Shown: in pieces, positions 1 to 8,030 of the stretch
How the letters are laid out: the number at the start of each line of letters is the position of its first letter
Position numbering within the stretch: position 1 is the stretch's first letter
Made by a program: the position numbers and the translations under genes
Assembly (NCBI GenBank): GCA_903907955.1
Contig: CAIVPZ010000016.1
Coordinates: 187,917-223,149 of the forward strand
DNA from: an uncultured Acetobacteraceae bacterium
GTDB taxonomy: Bacteria > Pseudomonadota > Alphaproteobacteria > Acetobacterales > Acetobacteraceae
Direction of reading: 5' to 3'
DNA: 35,233 nt
The notes under the pieces: model-generated
Seen by the model: only the letters and a program-made list of their open reading frames with translations
Database searches by the model: none
Told to the model about the DNA's origin: nothing

Positions 1-126
1 GGCTCCACGAGCACCTACCAGTACACGGGGGTGGTGTTCAAACTGGCGCAGGCCGGCGCCTGGAAGGGTGATGCCAGCGTCAAGCAGCGGCTTGAGTTCT
101 TTGCCGGGCGGCGGACGAGCGTGTGA
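1..126 (+). CDS. 3' end of a phage structural protein, probably tail tube (partial)
   Basis: An open frame enters from the left edge and gives 41 residues ending in FFAGRRTSV before TGA at 124-126. The stop overlaps the ATG of the next gene by one base, so the two are translationally coupled. The fragment (YQYTGVVFKLAQAG...) is too short to assign by itself. Its place directly before a frameshifting tail assembly chaperone is where P2-like and lambda-like phages encode the major tail tube protein (FII or V). The tail-tube call is therefore from context; that this is a phage structural protein is more secure. The start lies outside the window. Confidence 0.6.
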   Translation, partial: GSTSTYQYTGVVFKLAQAGAWKGDASVKQRLEFFAGRRTSV

Positions 127-488
127 TGGAGCGGCAGGCGGCGTTCGAGACTCCGTCGGCGCGACTGGTGGCGGCGGCGCAGGCGGCGCCGACCGTGACC
201 GATGGGCGCGGGCGCGTGCTTTCGCTGCGGCGGCTGACGGCGCTGGATAAGCTGCGGCTGTTCAAGGCGGCGGGGCCGGTGCTGGCGCAGAACCCGCCAT
301 GGCTGGGGATGGCAGTGCTGGCCTGTTCGGTGGCGGCGGTGGATGACGTGCCGGTGCCGCCGGCCGTCACCGAGGGACAGGTCGAGGCGTTGGTGGCGCG
401 GCTGGGCGATGACGGGCTGGCGGCGGTGGCGTCCGCGCTCGATGACGGCACCGCACCGCCGAACGTTGGAGAACTGGCGGGAAACTGA
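126..488 (+). CDS. Phage tail assembly chaperone, zero-frame product (E/gpG-like)
   Basis: 120 residues from ATG at 126, which overlaps the upstream stop by one base; a GTG at 123 is an alternative. The protein is mostly alpha-helical in character (Ala/Leu-rich, VEALVARLGDDGLAAVASAL) and lies between the putative tail tube and tape measure genes. That position and size match the tail assembly chaperones (P2 gpE, lambda gpG), which coat the tape measure protein during tail assembly and are absent from the finished particle. The gene ends inside a canonical -1 slippery heptamer, the hallmark of this family. The family call rests on context plus the frameshift signal, not on a residue signature. 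Confidence 0.75.
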   Translation: MERQAAFETPSARLVAAAQAAPTVTDGRGRVLSLRRLTALDKLRLFKAAGPVLAQNPPWLGMAVLACSVAAVDDVPVPPAVTEGQVEALVARLGDDGLAAVASALDDGTAPPNVGELAGN

Positions 489-658
489 GCAGGCACCCCG
501 ATCTGGTGGACTGCCTCTACCTGGTCCGGAACGGGGTGCCCTTTGACGTGGCGTTCAGTCTGCCTGCGGACGAGCGCCTGGGCTGGGTGGTGGCGCTGGG
601 GACGCTCGACGGGGGGGAGTTCGACTTCATGTCGATGCGGTGGAAGGAACGGCCATGA
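126..658 (+). CDS. Frameshifted tail assembly chaperone (E+E'/gpGT-like), -1 PRF product
   Basis: Joined product of 126-485 (zero frame) and 485-658 (-1 frame), about 177 residues. After slippage on GGGAAAC at 479-485 the ribosome reads CTG AGC AGG CAC and continues without a stop to TGA at 656-658, adding 57 residues that include DLVDCLYLVRNGVPFDVAF and end in SMRWKERP. The -1 segment has no convincing start or Shine-Dalgarno site of its own, so frameshifting is the likely route of expression. In lambda and P2 the extended form links the chaperone coat to tail tube subunits. The stop overlaps the next gene (ATGA at 655-658). Confidence 0.7.
479..485 (+). promoter_or_regulatory. -1 programmed ribosomal frameshift slippery site G GGA AAC
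   Basis: The heptamer fits X XXY YYZ in the zero frame (GGA at 480-482, AAC at 483-485) with the zero-frame TGA immediately after at 486-488. Lambda uses GGGAAAG at the equivalent place. Both tRNAs can re-pair in the -1 frame (GGG, AAA). I did not identify a definite downstream pseudoknot. Confidence 0.75.
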
Positions 659-978
659 TGTTGCGCGAGCGGACGGGGCGCCGGCTGATGCAGCATTTTG
701 CCAGACTGGATCTGCAACTTGCGGCCGAGGCGGCGCTGGCGGCGCAGGCCGAGGCGGTCGCCGCGGCGGCGTGCGGGGCCGGGGCGGATGGCGGTGAGGT
801 ACGGGTTGCCGGGACGGAGGCGGTGGTGGGGTGGCGCTCGGCGGCGCTGCGGCGGCGCGAGCGGGGCGATGTCGGCGCGCAGCCGCAGCCGGTGCTGGCG
901 CCGGTGGCCGTCGCGCAGGGCGCGCGCGTCGCCGCGGCGATTGGTGCGGCGGTTGCTGATGCGATCCGGGGGGCGTGA
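655..978 (+). CDS. Small phage protein of unknown function
   Basis: 107 residues from ATG at 655 (ATGATG; 658 also possible), preceded by AAGGA at about 643-648. The start overlaps the stop of the frameshifted chaperone, and its own TGA (976-978) overlaps the tape-measure ATG at 978, so it belongs to the same tightly coupled unit. The N-terminus (LRERTGRRLMQHFARLDLQ) is amphipathic and basic; the rest is Ala/Val-rich with no membrane segment or recognisable motif. It sits between chaperone and tape measure, where P2 has no extra gene. It could be a second assembly factor, but I do not recognise the family. Confidence 0.6.
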   Translation: MMLRERTGRRLMQHFARLDLQLAAEAALAAQAEAVAAAACGAGADGGEVRVAGTEAVVGWRSAALRRRERGDVGAQPQPVLAPVAVAQGARVAAAIGAAVADAIRGA

Positions 979-1937
979 TGCAGGACGCCTACGAGATCGG
1001 CATACGGCTGGTGCTGGAGAACGGCATTTCAGCCGGCATCGCGGCGCTGCAACATGACCTGGCGACCTATGATCGGGCATTGGCAGCCACAAGCGGACGG
1101 CTGCGGACGGTGACCGAGGCCGGGCGGCGGCTGGCCGCGCCGGGGGGCGGCGGCGAGGCTGGTCCGGCTGTTCAGGCCCTTGCCAGGGGGGAGCAGGCGC
1201 CGGCCCCTGGCGCCGCGGATGGACAGCGGCGTGTGGCTCCTGCCCCGGCGCCCGCATTGCCGCCGTCCGCGGCCAGGCCGCCGCCGCCGGCTGCGGTTGC
1301 CGTCCCGGCCTTGCCCTCGCAGCCGGGTGCCGGTGCCATGCCGGCCATGGCGCGGGCGGCGGTGGCCGGGCGAACCGCTGCCGCGCCGGAGCGTGCATCG
1401 CGGCCACCCGCGATCCCCGAGTTGCCGGTCCGTGCGGCGGCGCCGCCGCCGCAGGATGCACCGCCACTGGGTGGTGGCCAGGCAACGGCAGCGGTGACGG
1501 TGATGGCCGTGCCGCCAGGCTACGCGCGTTATGCGCCGGCCTCACCTGCCGGCTCGCCAGCTGCGGTGGCGGCGCCGGATGGGCCGGACGGCAGGCAGGG
1601 ATCGATGTCGGCTGCGGATCAACACGGCGGCCAGCTGGCACCTCCGGCGCTGCGCGATGTGGTTCGCCCGGTTGCCTGGGACGCGTTGCAGCCGGGGGCG
1701 GCGCCGGCGGGTCCGCAGGCGGCTCCGCGGCTGGCCAGTGGATCGGCTGCGGCCGCGCCGGTGGGCGCTGCACCGTCATCGGGGCCAGTGCAGGGCGATG
1801 TCTATCTGGACGGGGCGCGGGTCGGGCGCTGGATGTCGAATCGACTGGCGCGGGAAGTCGAGCGTCCCCAGGCGGGGGTTACGGGATTCGATCCACGGCT
1901 GGGCGCCGCCTGGCCTGGTTCCTTGCATGGCACTTGA
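978..1937 (+). CDS. Probable tail tape measure protein, unusually short and Ala/Pro-rich
   Basis: 319 residues from ATG at 978. The N-terminal 50 residues (DAYEIGIRLVLENGISAG then a helix with LQHDLATYDRALAATSGRL) look like the start of phage tape measure proteins. A long low-complexity Ala/Pro/Gly/Arg stretch fills about residues 55-260. A separate conserved-looking tail follows (GDVYLDGARVGRWMSNRLAREVERP...GFDPRLG). Position after the chaperone and before the U/X/D-like genes supports the call. Tape measure length sets tail length at roughly 0.15 nm per residue, which would give a tail near 50 nm, short for a contractile tail. No hydrophobic segment or lysozyme domain is seen. Confidence 0.6.
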   Translation: MQDAYEIGIRLVLENGISAGIAALQHDLATYDRALAATSGRLRTVTEAGRRLAAPGGGGEAGPAVQALARGEQAPAPGAADGQRRVAPAPAPALPPSAARPPPPAAVAVPALPSQPGAGAMPAMARAAVAGRTAAAPERASRPPAIPELPVRAAAPPPQDAPPLGGGQATAAVTVMAVPPGYARYAPASPAGSPAAVAAPDGPDGRQGSMSAADQHGGQLAPPALRDVVRPVAWDALQPGAAPAGPQAAPRLASGSAAAAPVGAAPSSGPVQGDVYLDGARVGRWMSNRLAREVERPQAGVTGFDPRLGAAWPGSLHGT

Positions 1938-1955
1938 ATGCCGGGGAGCTGCGTG

Positions 1956-2669
1956 ATGGCCGAGGGCGCATTGCTGCTGGGACCGATCCTCTTCCAGGAT
2001 TTCGAACTGCCGGAGCGGGTGCGCTGGGGCGGCCGGCAGCAGCTGAGCGTGCACCGCCTTCCCGGCGGGGTGCGCGTGATCGATTCGCTGGGGCGCGACG
2101 ATGCCGACATCGTGTGGTCGGGCACCTTCAGCGGCAGCGACGCGGCGGTGCGTGCGCGCACGCTGGACCTGATGCGGGCGGAGGGCGGCGCCTGCCCGCT
2201 GACCTGGGATTGGTTCTTCTTTACCGTCGTGATCGCCCGCTTCGATGCGGACTATACACGCCCCAACTGGATTCCCTATCGCATCACCTGCACCGTGTTG
2301 CGCGACGAGACGGCGGCGGCGGTGGAGGCCGTGGTATCGCTGGCCACCAGCGTGCTGGGCGATCTGACTGCCGCGCAGGGGCTTGGCTGCGGGGTGGCGC
2401 TCGGTGCTGCGATCGGTTCGTTCGGAACCTCGCAGGCGACGCAGCCAGGCAGTGGCGCCTATGTCGGCGCGCGCGCGGCGCTGGCCGCAGCATCGCAGCA
2501 GATCGACAGCGGTATTGCAGCGACCGAGGGCCAGCTTGGCGCCGTATCCGTATCGGATGCGGCTGGGCTGGACTCGACGGCCGGGCTGGCCGGGCAGCTC
2601 GCGGCAATGACGGCCGCGCGCGGCTATGTGAACCGTGCCGGGGCGAACCTGGCGAACGCGGACACGTGA
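1956..2669 (+). CDS. Baseplate/tail protein, probably gpU-like
   Basis: 237 residues from ATG at 1956, chosen because GGGGAG at 1943-1948 sits 7 nt upstream; an in-frame ATG at 1938 directly after the previous stop lacks such a site. The first ~115 residues form a compact beta-rich domain (LLLGPILFQDFELPERV, SLGRDDADIVWSGTFSG, RARTLDLMRAEGGACPLTW) with the layout of P2 gpU-type tail proteins: a unit-length domain ending in a loop that fixes segment position and thickness. The second half is Ala/Gly-rich helix. The gene lies between tape measure and the LysM-like X gene, exactly where U lies in P2. The call is moderate and rests partly on order. Confidence 0.55.
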   Translation: MAEGALLLGPILFQDFELPERVRWGGRQQLSVHRLPGGVRVIDSLGRDDADIVWSGTFSGSDAAVRARTLDLMRAEGGACPLTWDWFFFTVVIARFDADYTRPNWIPYRITCTVLRDETAAAVEAVVSLATSVLGDLTAAQGLGCGVALGAAIGSFGTSQATQPGSGAYVGARAALAAASQQIDSGIAATEGQLGAVSVSDAAGLDSTAGLAGQLAAMTAARGYVNRAGANLANADT

Positions 2670-2675
2670 GGGGCC

Positions 2676-2861
2676 ATGCGCACGATGACGGTGACTGGCG
2701 GCAACCTGTTCCAGCTGGCCGCGCAGCAGCTTGGTGATGCCACGCAGTGGATTCGTATCGCCCAGGCGAACGGGCTGTCCGATCCGATGCTGACGGGGCT
2801 GGTGACTTTGCGCGTGCCGGCGACCGATCCTGCGGCGGGAGGCGGCATTGCTGCCCAATAG
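2676..2861 (+). CDS. Tail protein X-like, LysM-type
   Basis: 61 residues from ATG at 2676, six bases after the previous stop, with GAGGGG just upstream. The sequence MTVTGGNLFQLAAQQLGD, then WIRIAQANGLSDPML, then VTLRVP is a short LysM-like fold as in phage tail protein X, which in P2-like phages lies between U and D and helps join baseplate to tube. The coding sequence ends inside the next gene: the downstream TTG start at 2848 overlaps its last 14 bases, indicating translational coupling. Confidence 0.75.
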   Translation: MRTMTVTGGNLFQLAAQQLGDATQWIRIAQANGLSDPMLTGLVTLRVPATDPAAGGGIAAQ

Positions 2862-3906
2862 CGGGCTACCGGCGCCGACCGTGCCCGGTTCGTCCACGGC
2901 GGTGCGCTATCCGCGTTTGCGTGTGCTGGCCAATGGCGCATTCGTGCCGGGCGCCTTCGAGGCGGAGGTGCTGAACAACAGTTACTTTGCCGCGGATCGC
3001 TTCCGGTTGGGGCTGGCGCTGTCGGCCGATCCGGCGCGCGGTGCCGCATGGTGGGCAGATCAGGACAATGTGCGGGTCGATATCGAGGTGTCGCTTGGCG
3101 GCGACTATGTGAACCTTCTGCATGGCAGCGTGGACTCGGTGGCGATCGATCTGCTGGGTGATGCGGTGCGGCTGACCGGACGCGACCTGAGTGCCGGGCT
3201 GATCGAGGCGCGTGTGCAGGGGACCTTTGCCAACCAGACGTCGAGCGAAATCGCGACGACCCTGGCGGGGCGGCGGGGGCTGTCGGCCAACGTGCAGCAT
3301 ACGACCACGCCGGCGGGGCGTTATTGGCAGCTCGAACATGACAGCCTGGTGCTGGATGGGTTCGCGCGGGCGACCACGGAGTGGGACCTGCTGGTGACGC
3401 TGGCGCAATGCGAGGGGTTCGGCGTCTGGGTACAAGGTTCCACGCTCCACTTCCGCTCGGCGGACAGCTCGGCGCCGCCGGCAGTGCTGCAGGCGGCGGG
3501 GCTGAGTGCGCTGCACCTGGAGCGGTCGCTGACGCTGGCGCAAAGCATCGAAGTGACGGTGAAGAGTTGGCACAGCCGGGCTGCCCGGTGCACCACGCAA
3601 ACGGCGGCGGCGAACCAAGTGGGGGGGGCGACGCATAAGTATGTTTACATCGCCCCCAACCTTACGCCGGACAGGGCGCTCAAGCTGGCGCAGCAGCGCC
3701 TTGCGGAGCTGGCCCGGCACGAGCGGGTGATCGTTGCTGAAATGCCGGGGGAACTGACGCTGGCGGCGGGCCAGCGGATTCTGCTGCAGGGATCCGGTAC
3801 GGGGTTCGACCGCATCTACTCGGTCGATTCAATCGAGCGGCGGCTCGACATGTCGCACGGCTTCACCCAGTGGTTGCGGGCGCGCAACGCCGGCATGGCC
3901 ACGTAG
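2848..3906 (+). CDS. Baseplate hub protein, late control D-like (gpD)
   Basis: 352 residues. The start is taken as TTG at 2848 because GGGAGG at 2837-2842 is correctly spaced; GTG at 2881 is the alternative. The protein follows the gpD/Mu gp44 pattern: an N-terminal beta domain (YPRLRVLANGAFVPGAFEAEVLNN), a middle domain with VDSVAIDL...VRLTGRDLSAGLIEARV, and a C-terminal segment with LARHERVIVAEMPGELTLAAGQRILLQGSGTGFD, usual for hub proteins whose beta-barrels join tube to spike. Its size matches the family. It precedes the spike gene, as expected for the hub-spike complex. Confidence 0.8.
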   Translation: MLPNSGLPAPTVPGSSTAVRYPRLRVLANGAFVPGAFEAEVLNNSYFAADRFRLGLALSADPARGAAWWADQDNVRVDIEVSLGGDYVNLLHGSVDSVAIDLLGDAVRLTGRDLSAGLIEARVQGTFANQTSSEIATTLAGRRGLSANVQHTTTPAGRYWQLEHDSLVLDGFARATTEWDLLVTLAQCEGFGVWVQGSTLHFRSADSSAPPAVLQAAGLSALHLERSLTLAQSIEVTVKSWHSRAARCTTQTAAANQVGGATHKYVYIAPNLTPDRALKLAQQRLAELARHERVIVAEMPGELTLAAGQRILLQGSGTGFDRIYSVDSIERRLDMSHGFTQWLRARNAGMAT

Positions 3907-3927
3907 CTTCAGCAAGGTTGATACGCC

Positions 3928-4431
3928 ATGGACCGGCTCCTGAATGCGCTGAAGGCGCAGGCGGCGTCGCTTGACCGTTCGCTCGGGCAACCCCGTTTCG
4001 GGGTGGTGGCGAGCGTCGATCCGGCGCGCTATGCGGCGCGCGTGTCGTTGCAGCCCGAAGGCGCGCTGACCGGGTGGCTGCCGGTGCTGTCGGCCTGGAC
4101 CGGCGCGGGGTGGGGCGCGGTGTGTCTGCCGTCGCCGGGCGACCAGGTGCTGGTGGTGCCGCAGGAAGGCGATGCCGAGCACGGGGTGATTGTCGGCGCC
4201 AGCTACAGCGACGCGGCACGGGCGCCGGCGGCGCCGGCAGGCGAGCTGTGGCTTGTGCATCGCAGTGGCGCCGCACTGCATCTTTGCAACGACGGCACGG
4301 TGCGGATCGCCGGCGATCTGCATGTTGCAGGCGATGTCTATGACCAGCACGGGTCGCTGGCGCGCCTGCGAGGGCATTACGACGCGCACACGCATGGCAG
4401 CCTTGGCGCGTCTCCCAATCCGCAGGACTGA
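3928..4431 (+). CDS. Baseplate assembly protein / spike gpV-like
   Basis: 167 residues from ATG at 3928. Residues ~20-90 form the OB-fold of gpV/Mu gp45-like spike proteins (GVVASVDPARYAARVSLQPEG, GWLPVLSAWTGAGWGAVCLPSPGDQVLVVPQEGD). Residues ~105-140 are the beta-helix spike stem (LWLVHRSGAALHLCNDGTVRIAGDLHVAGDVYD). The C-terminus has GHYDAHTHG, containing an H-x-H pair like the one that binds iron at the tip of P2 gpV-type spikes. The protein would pierce the outer membrane of the target cell. It fits tightly between the hub (D) and W-like genes. Confidence 0.85.
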   Translation: MDRLLNALKAQAASLDRSLGQPRFGVVASVDPARYAARVSLQPEGALTGWLPVLSAWTGAGWGAVCLPSPGDQVLVVPQEGDAEHGVIVGASYSDAARAPAAPAGELWLVHRSGAALHLCNDGTVRIAGDLHVAGDVYDQHGSLARLRGHYDAHTHGSLGASPNPQD

Positions 4432-4459
4432 TCGCGGTCCACCACAACGGAGCGATGCG

Positions 4460-4834
4460 ATGTCCGATCTGGAGCACCAGTTCGGGTCCGACCTCTCGGT
4501 CGGCCCGACCGGTGATGTGGCAAGCGTGAGCGGTTCGGCGCTGGGCCAGCAGCGGGTGCTGCGGCGGCTGCTGACCAATGCCGGCGACTACATCTGGCAA
4601 CTCGGCTACGGCGCGGGGCTGGCGCAGTTCGTCGGACAGCCGGCGGACGCGATGCGCATCCGCGCGGTGATCCGCAGCCAGATATTCAAGGAGACAGCGG
4701 TGGCACGCATGCCGGAACCGACAATCGACGTGGTCTCGGACGGTGGCGGCACGGTCGTGGTGCAGGTGAGTTACGCCGATGCCGGGACCAACCAGACCCA
4801 ACTGCTTGGCTTCACCCTCGGCAACGGAGCCTGA
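4460..4834 (+). CDS. Baseplate wedge protein, gp25/gpW-like
   Basis: 124 residues from ATG at 4460; GGAG at 4449-4452 is well spaced. A nearby ATG at 4455 is out of frame. The protein carries the gp25-like lysozyme-superfamily baseplate layout: N-terminal GSDLSVGPTGDVASVSG, then QQRVLRRLLTNAGDYIWQLGYGAGLAQFVGQ, typical of the W/gp46 family. It has no catalytic role in phage baseplates; it is the core wedge component that contacts the sheath. Upstream is the spike gene, downstream the J-like wedge gene 3 bp away. Confidence 0.85.
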   Translation: MSDLEHQFGSDLSVGPTGDVASVSGSALGQQRVLRRLLTNAGDYIWQLGYGAGLAQFVGQPADAMRIRAVIRSQIFKETAVARMPEPTIDVVSDGGGTVVVQVSYADAGTNQTQLLGFTLGNGA

Positions 4835-4837
4835 TCC

Positions 4838-5959
4838 ATGCAGTTGCAGTTGCGGACGTTCACCGGCCTGGTCTCGGCTGCGGCGGCGGCGGTCCAGGGC
4901 TCGGCGAAACAGCTTATCGATCTGACGGTCGGCTCGACGCTGCGCGCGCTGCTGGAAGCGAGTGCTTCGGTCGGGTTATGGATGCAGTGGCTGATCCTGC
5001 AGGTGTTGCAGATGGCCCGCGCCGCCACCAGTGCAGGCGCCGATCTCGACAGCTGGATGGCGGATTTCGGGCTGGCGCGGTTGCCCGGGGTGGCGGCGAC
5101 CGGCGCGGTAACGTTCTCGCGCTTCACCCCGACCAACGCGGCATTGCTGCCGCTGGGGACACCGGTCAAGACCGCCGATGCCTTGTTGGCCTTCGATGTT
5201 GCGCAGGACGCCACCAACGCGACCTGGAATGCCGCGTTGAACGGCTACCTGATACCGGCCGGCCAGGTTAGCGTGACGGTGCCGGTGGTGGCCGGGTTGG
5301 CGGGCAGTTCCGGCAATGTGCAGGCGAACACAGTCACGCTGATTTCGGCGGCGATCGCCGGGGTTGATACCGTGACGAACGCGCTGGCGTTCACGAACGG
5401 GATCGATGCGGAAACCGATGCGGCGCTGCGGGCGCGGTTTCAGAACTACATCAACACCCGCGCCGAGGCGACGCCGGCCGCGGTCGGGTATGCGGTGCAA
5501 TCGGTGCAGCAAGGCTTGACCTGGACGGTCCAGGAGAATGTCACCAGTGGCGGCATCTATTGCCCGGGCAACTTCGTCGTGACGGTCGACGACGGCACCG
5601 GCTCGCCGGGCACGACGGTGCTGGCGAACGTGCAGGCGGCAGTGAATGCGGTTCGGCCGGTCGGGTCAATTTTCCAGGTGCAGGGACCTTCGGTGGTGCG
5701 TGCCAACATCGCCCTGACTGTCGTGGAAGCGCACGGCACCACGCATGCGCAGGCCGCGGCGGCGGCGGGGACCGCGCTTACGGCGGCGGCGGATGCGGGC
5801 GGAATGGGCGTTCCATTCTATTACGCACAAATCTTTCAGGTCTGCCTGAACCTGCCGGGCATCGCCACGGTCGAGAGTGTGACGCTCAACGGCGGCACGG
5901 CCGATCTGACCGTGACCGCCGCGCAGACCGTTGCCGCCGGCACGATCACGGTGAGCTGA
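4838..5959 (+). CDS. Baseplate J-like protein
   Basis: 373 residues from ATG at 4838, three bases after the W-like stop. Baseplate J/gp47 features are clear: an N-terminal helical region (QLIDLTVGSTLRALLEASASV), AGADLDSWMADFGLARLPGVAATG, a beta domain with LPLGTPVKTADALLAFDV, then GIDAETDAALRARFQNYINT, and a C-terminal repeat of beta-hairpin units (VVRANIALTVVEAHG). In P2 gpJ and gpI form the wedge ring around the hub. Length is normal for the family. The gene is followed after one base by the I-like gene. Confidence 0.88.
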   Translation: MQLQLRTFTGLVSAAAAAVQGSAKQLIDLTVGSTLRALLEASASVGLWMQWLILQVLQMARAATSAGADLDSWMADFGLARLPGVAATGAVTFSRFTPTNAALLPLGTPVKTADALLAFDVAQDATNATWNAALNGYLIPAGQVSVTVPVVAGLAGSSGNVQANTVTLISAAIAGVDTVTNALAFTNGIDAETDAALRARFQNYINTRAEATPAAVGYAVQSVQQGLTWTVQENVTSGGIYCPGNFVVTVDDGTGSPGTTVLANVQAAVNAVRPVGSIFQVQGPSVVRANIALTVVEAHGTTHAQAAAAAGTALTAAADAGGMGVPFYYAQIFQVCLNLPGIATVESVTLNGGTADLTVTAAQTVAAGTITVS

Positions 5960-5960
5960 G

Positions 5961-6662
5961 ATGGCAACGGGAGATCAGTACGATTTCGCTGCGCGACTCC
6001 GCGCCGTGCTGCCGGCGCGATGGTTCCCCGACACGACGCCGGGGGCCGCGAGCAACACCCCCATCCTGGATGCCGTGCTGGCCGGCATCGCTGCCGTCTG
6101 GGCGCAAATCTATGCGCTGCTGGCCTATGTGAGGTTGCAAACGCGCATCGCGACCGCAACCGATGTGTTTCTTGACATGATCGCGCGCGACTTCTTCGGT
6201 GCACGATTGCAGCGCCGGCCGACCGAGGCGGATGGGAAGTATCGGGCGCGTATCCTGGCTTCGCTGCTGCCTCCTGGTGGCACCAGGGCCGCGCTGATAG
6301 GCGCACTGGTGCGGTTGACCGGACGCGTGCCGGTGGTTTTTGAGCCGCGGAACACGATGGACAGCGGTGGCTACGGCACGCGCGGATCGAGCGCATGGAG
6401 CGGCCTGGCCTATGGCGCGGCCGGCGGATACGGCTGCCTCGCCGAGCCTTTCCAGTGTTTCGTGACAGCCTATCGGCCGCACAGCGGCGGGGTGGCCGGC
6501 GTCGCGGGCTGGGGGGCCGGTGCAGGTGGCTATGGCGTCGGGGCAATCGAATATTTCGGAACCGACATGCTCGCCGGCCAGGTGACGGACCCGGACATCT
6601 ATTCGGCCATCGCTGCCACCATGCCGGCCGGCACGATCGCCTGGACAGCAATCAGCTCGTAG
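5961..6662 (+). CDS. Tail/baseplate protein, gpI / Mu gp48-like
   Basis: 233 residues from ATG at 5961, directly after the J stop at 5959. The N-terminal part (YDFAARLRAVLPARWFPD, then helices with LAGIAAVWAQIYALLAYVRLQTRIATATDVFLDMIARDFFG and RPTEADGKYRARILASLLPPGGTRAAL) matches the Mu gp48/P2 gpI type wedge proteins that attach fibres. The C-terminal ~90 residues are Gly/Tyr-rich (SGGYGTRGSSAWSG) and look like a flexible loop region. The downstream gene is a tail fibre, as expected. Confidence 0.75.
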   Translation: MATGDQYDFAARLRAVLPARWFPDTTPGAASNTPILDAVLAGIAAVWAQIYALLAYVRLQTRIATATDVFLDMIARDFFGARLQRRPTEADGKYRARILASLLPPGGTRAALIGALVRLTGRVPVVFEPRNTMDSGGYGTRGSSAWSGLAYGAAGGYGCLAEPFQCFVTAYRPHSGGVAGVAGWGAGAGGYGVGAIEYFGTDMLAGQVTDPDIYSAIAATMPAGTIAWTAISS

Positions 6663-6673
6663 GAGCATTCAGC

Positions 6674-7792
6674 ATGACTGACCGCCAGATCGTCTATCCG
6701 GGCGCGCTCCCGGCGGACACGGATATTCTTGGCTTGCAGCGCGACATGATGGTCGCGATCGGCTATCTTGCGCAGGCCGCGCTCGGCACCGGGACTGTCG
6801 TGTGGGGCCTGGCCGGCACGCAAACCACTGTGCCGGGTATGACGATCAACCTGGGACCGGGGGCGATCGCCGGCCTTTCCACGGTCGACGCAACGGCGTT
6901 CGGGTCGCTGGCCAGCGACGCCAACCCGCTGGTGAAGATCGGCATCAACGAGGCGACGACGCAGTTCACCCTCACGGCGCCGACAACCTCCGGGCAGTCG
7001 ATCAACTATCTCATCGAGGCGACGCTGGCGGAAACGGACGCCACGCCTGTCGTGCTGCCCTACTACAACGCCAGCAATCCGTCGTCGCCCTATCTCGGGC
7101 CGTCAAACAGCGGTGTGGCGCAGAACACCCAGCGGCTTCAGCGGTGTTCGTTGCAGCTCAAGGCAGGCGTGGCGGCGACCACGGGGACGCAGGCGATGCC
7201 GGCCGTGGATAGCGGCTGGGTGGGCCTTTACGGCATTACGGTCAACTACGGGCAGACGGCTGTAACGACTTCGCAGATCACGGCGTATTCGCCTGCGTCG
7301 GTCCTGCCGTCATCCCTGGGGAAGGTGCTGCTGGCAACGAGTAGTCTGTCGGATGCGTCGGCGGCCCTGACCACCGCGGGGTGGGTGCAGGCGCTGTTTG
7401 CGACCGCAAGCGCGACAAGCGGCTTCACCAAAGGTGGCGCGGGCTCGGTCACGTTGCCGTCTGCCTCGGCCGCGGCGGGGACTGTCGGATCGAGCGGGTG
7501 GACCAAGGATCCCAGCGGGAAAATCTCGCAATGGGCTTACGTCCAGGTTTCCGACCCCGGGGGCAGCTCGAGCAGCGGCACGACGTGGACATTCCCCATC
7601 GCGTTTTCCGCGCCTCCTCTGAAAGTCCGCGGGAGCAATTGCAGCATCGCCGCGGGACAGGGGGTTCCGGCGGTCAACGGTCTGGCAGTCCTGACCGCCA
7701 TTCCAACCGCGTCGTCGGCTGTGGTCGCGTGCCACAACACAGGCACGACCGGAACGCTTGTCGTGTTCCTGCTTGAAGCCGAGGGGTACTGA
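6674..7792 (+). CDS. Tail fibre protein
   Basis: 372 residues from ATG at 6674, with AGGAG at 6661-6665. The N-terminal ~70 residues (RQIVYPGALPADTDILGLQRDMMVAIGYLAQAALG) look like a baseplate-attachment domain. The middle is Thr/Ser/Ala-rich and beta-rich. The C-terminal ~110 residues (SGFTKGGAGSVTLPS, then QWAYVQVSDPGG, TWTFPIAFSAPPLKV, ending in VVFLLEAEGY) resemble the gp53-like receptor-binding tip of tail fibres. It likely contacts the host surface. The ~240 bp downstream, before the adaptor gene, is one of the few loose spots in this operon. Confidence 0.75.
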   Translation: MTDRQIVYPGALPADTDILGLQRDMMVAIGYLAQAALGTGTVVWGLAGTQTTVPGMTINLGPGAIAGLSTVDATAFGSLASDANPLVKIGINEATTQFTLTAPTTSGQSINYLIEATLAETDATPVVLPYYNASNPSSPYLGPSNSGVAQNTQRLQRCSLQLKAGVAATTGTQAMPAVDSGWVGLYGITVNYGQTAVTTSQITAYSPASVLPSSLGKVLLATSSLSDASAALTTAGWVQALFATASATSGFTKGGAGSVTLPSASAAAGTVGSSGWTKDPSGKISQWAYVQVSDPGGSSSSGTTWTFPIAFSAPPLKVRGSNCSIAAGQGVPAVNGLAVLTAIPTASSAVVACHNTGTTGTLVVFLLEAEGY

Positions 7793-8030
7793 GCCATGCC
7801 GAAATAGCGGCGCCAGCTACGATCGGGTTGCCCGCGGAACCCATCACTCTGAGGGGGCGGTCGGGCAACCGCAAATCTGCTGAGCGCGCCTCGGTATCTG
7901 CCGTTCGCCACCGTGGCCGTCGGCCGCGGTCATCAGGAATTGCCGCCGCAGCAAGCTCGCGGATGGCTGACTGGCGCCGGCCATGGCGGAGCATCGCTGT
8001 GGCCGGTTCCATGTTCTGGGGAGCAACCCG
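7793..8030 (+). other. 238-bp gap between fibre and adaptor genes, with a short inverted repeat
   Basis: No supported gene. Just after the fibre stop lies ATG CCG AAA TAG (7796-7807), a three-codon frame. GGTTGCCCG at 7826-7834 and CGGGCAACC at 7862-7870 form a 9-bp inverted repeat with a 27-nt loop. There is no T-tract, so it is not a clear terminator. It could be a remnant of a rearranged fibre end; several frames are open but none resembles a known protein. Confidence 0.4.
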
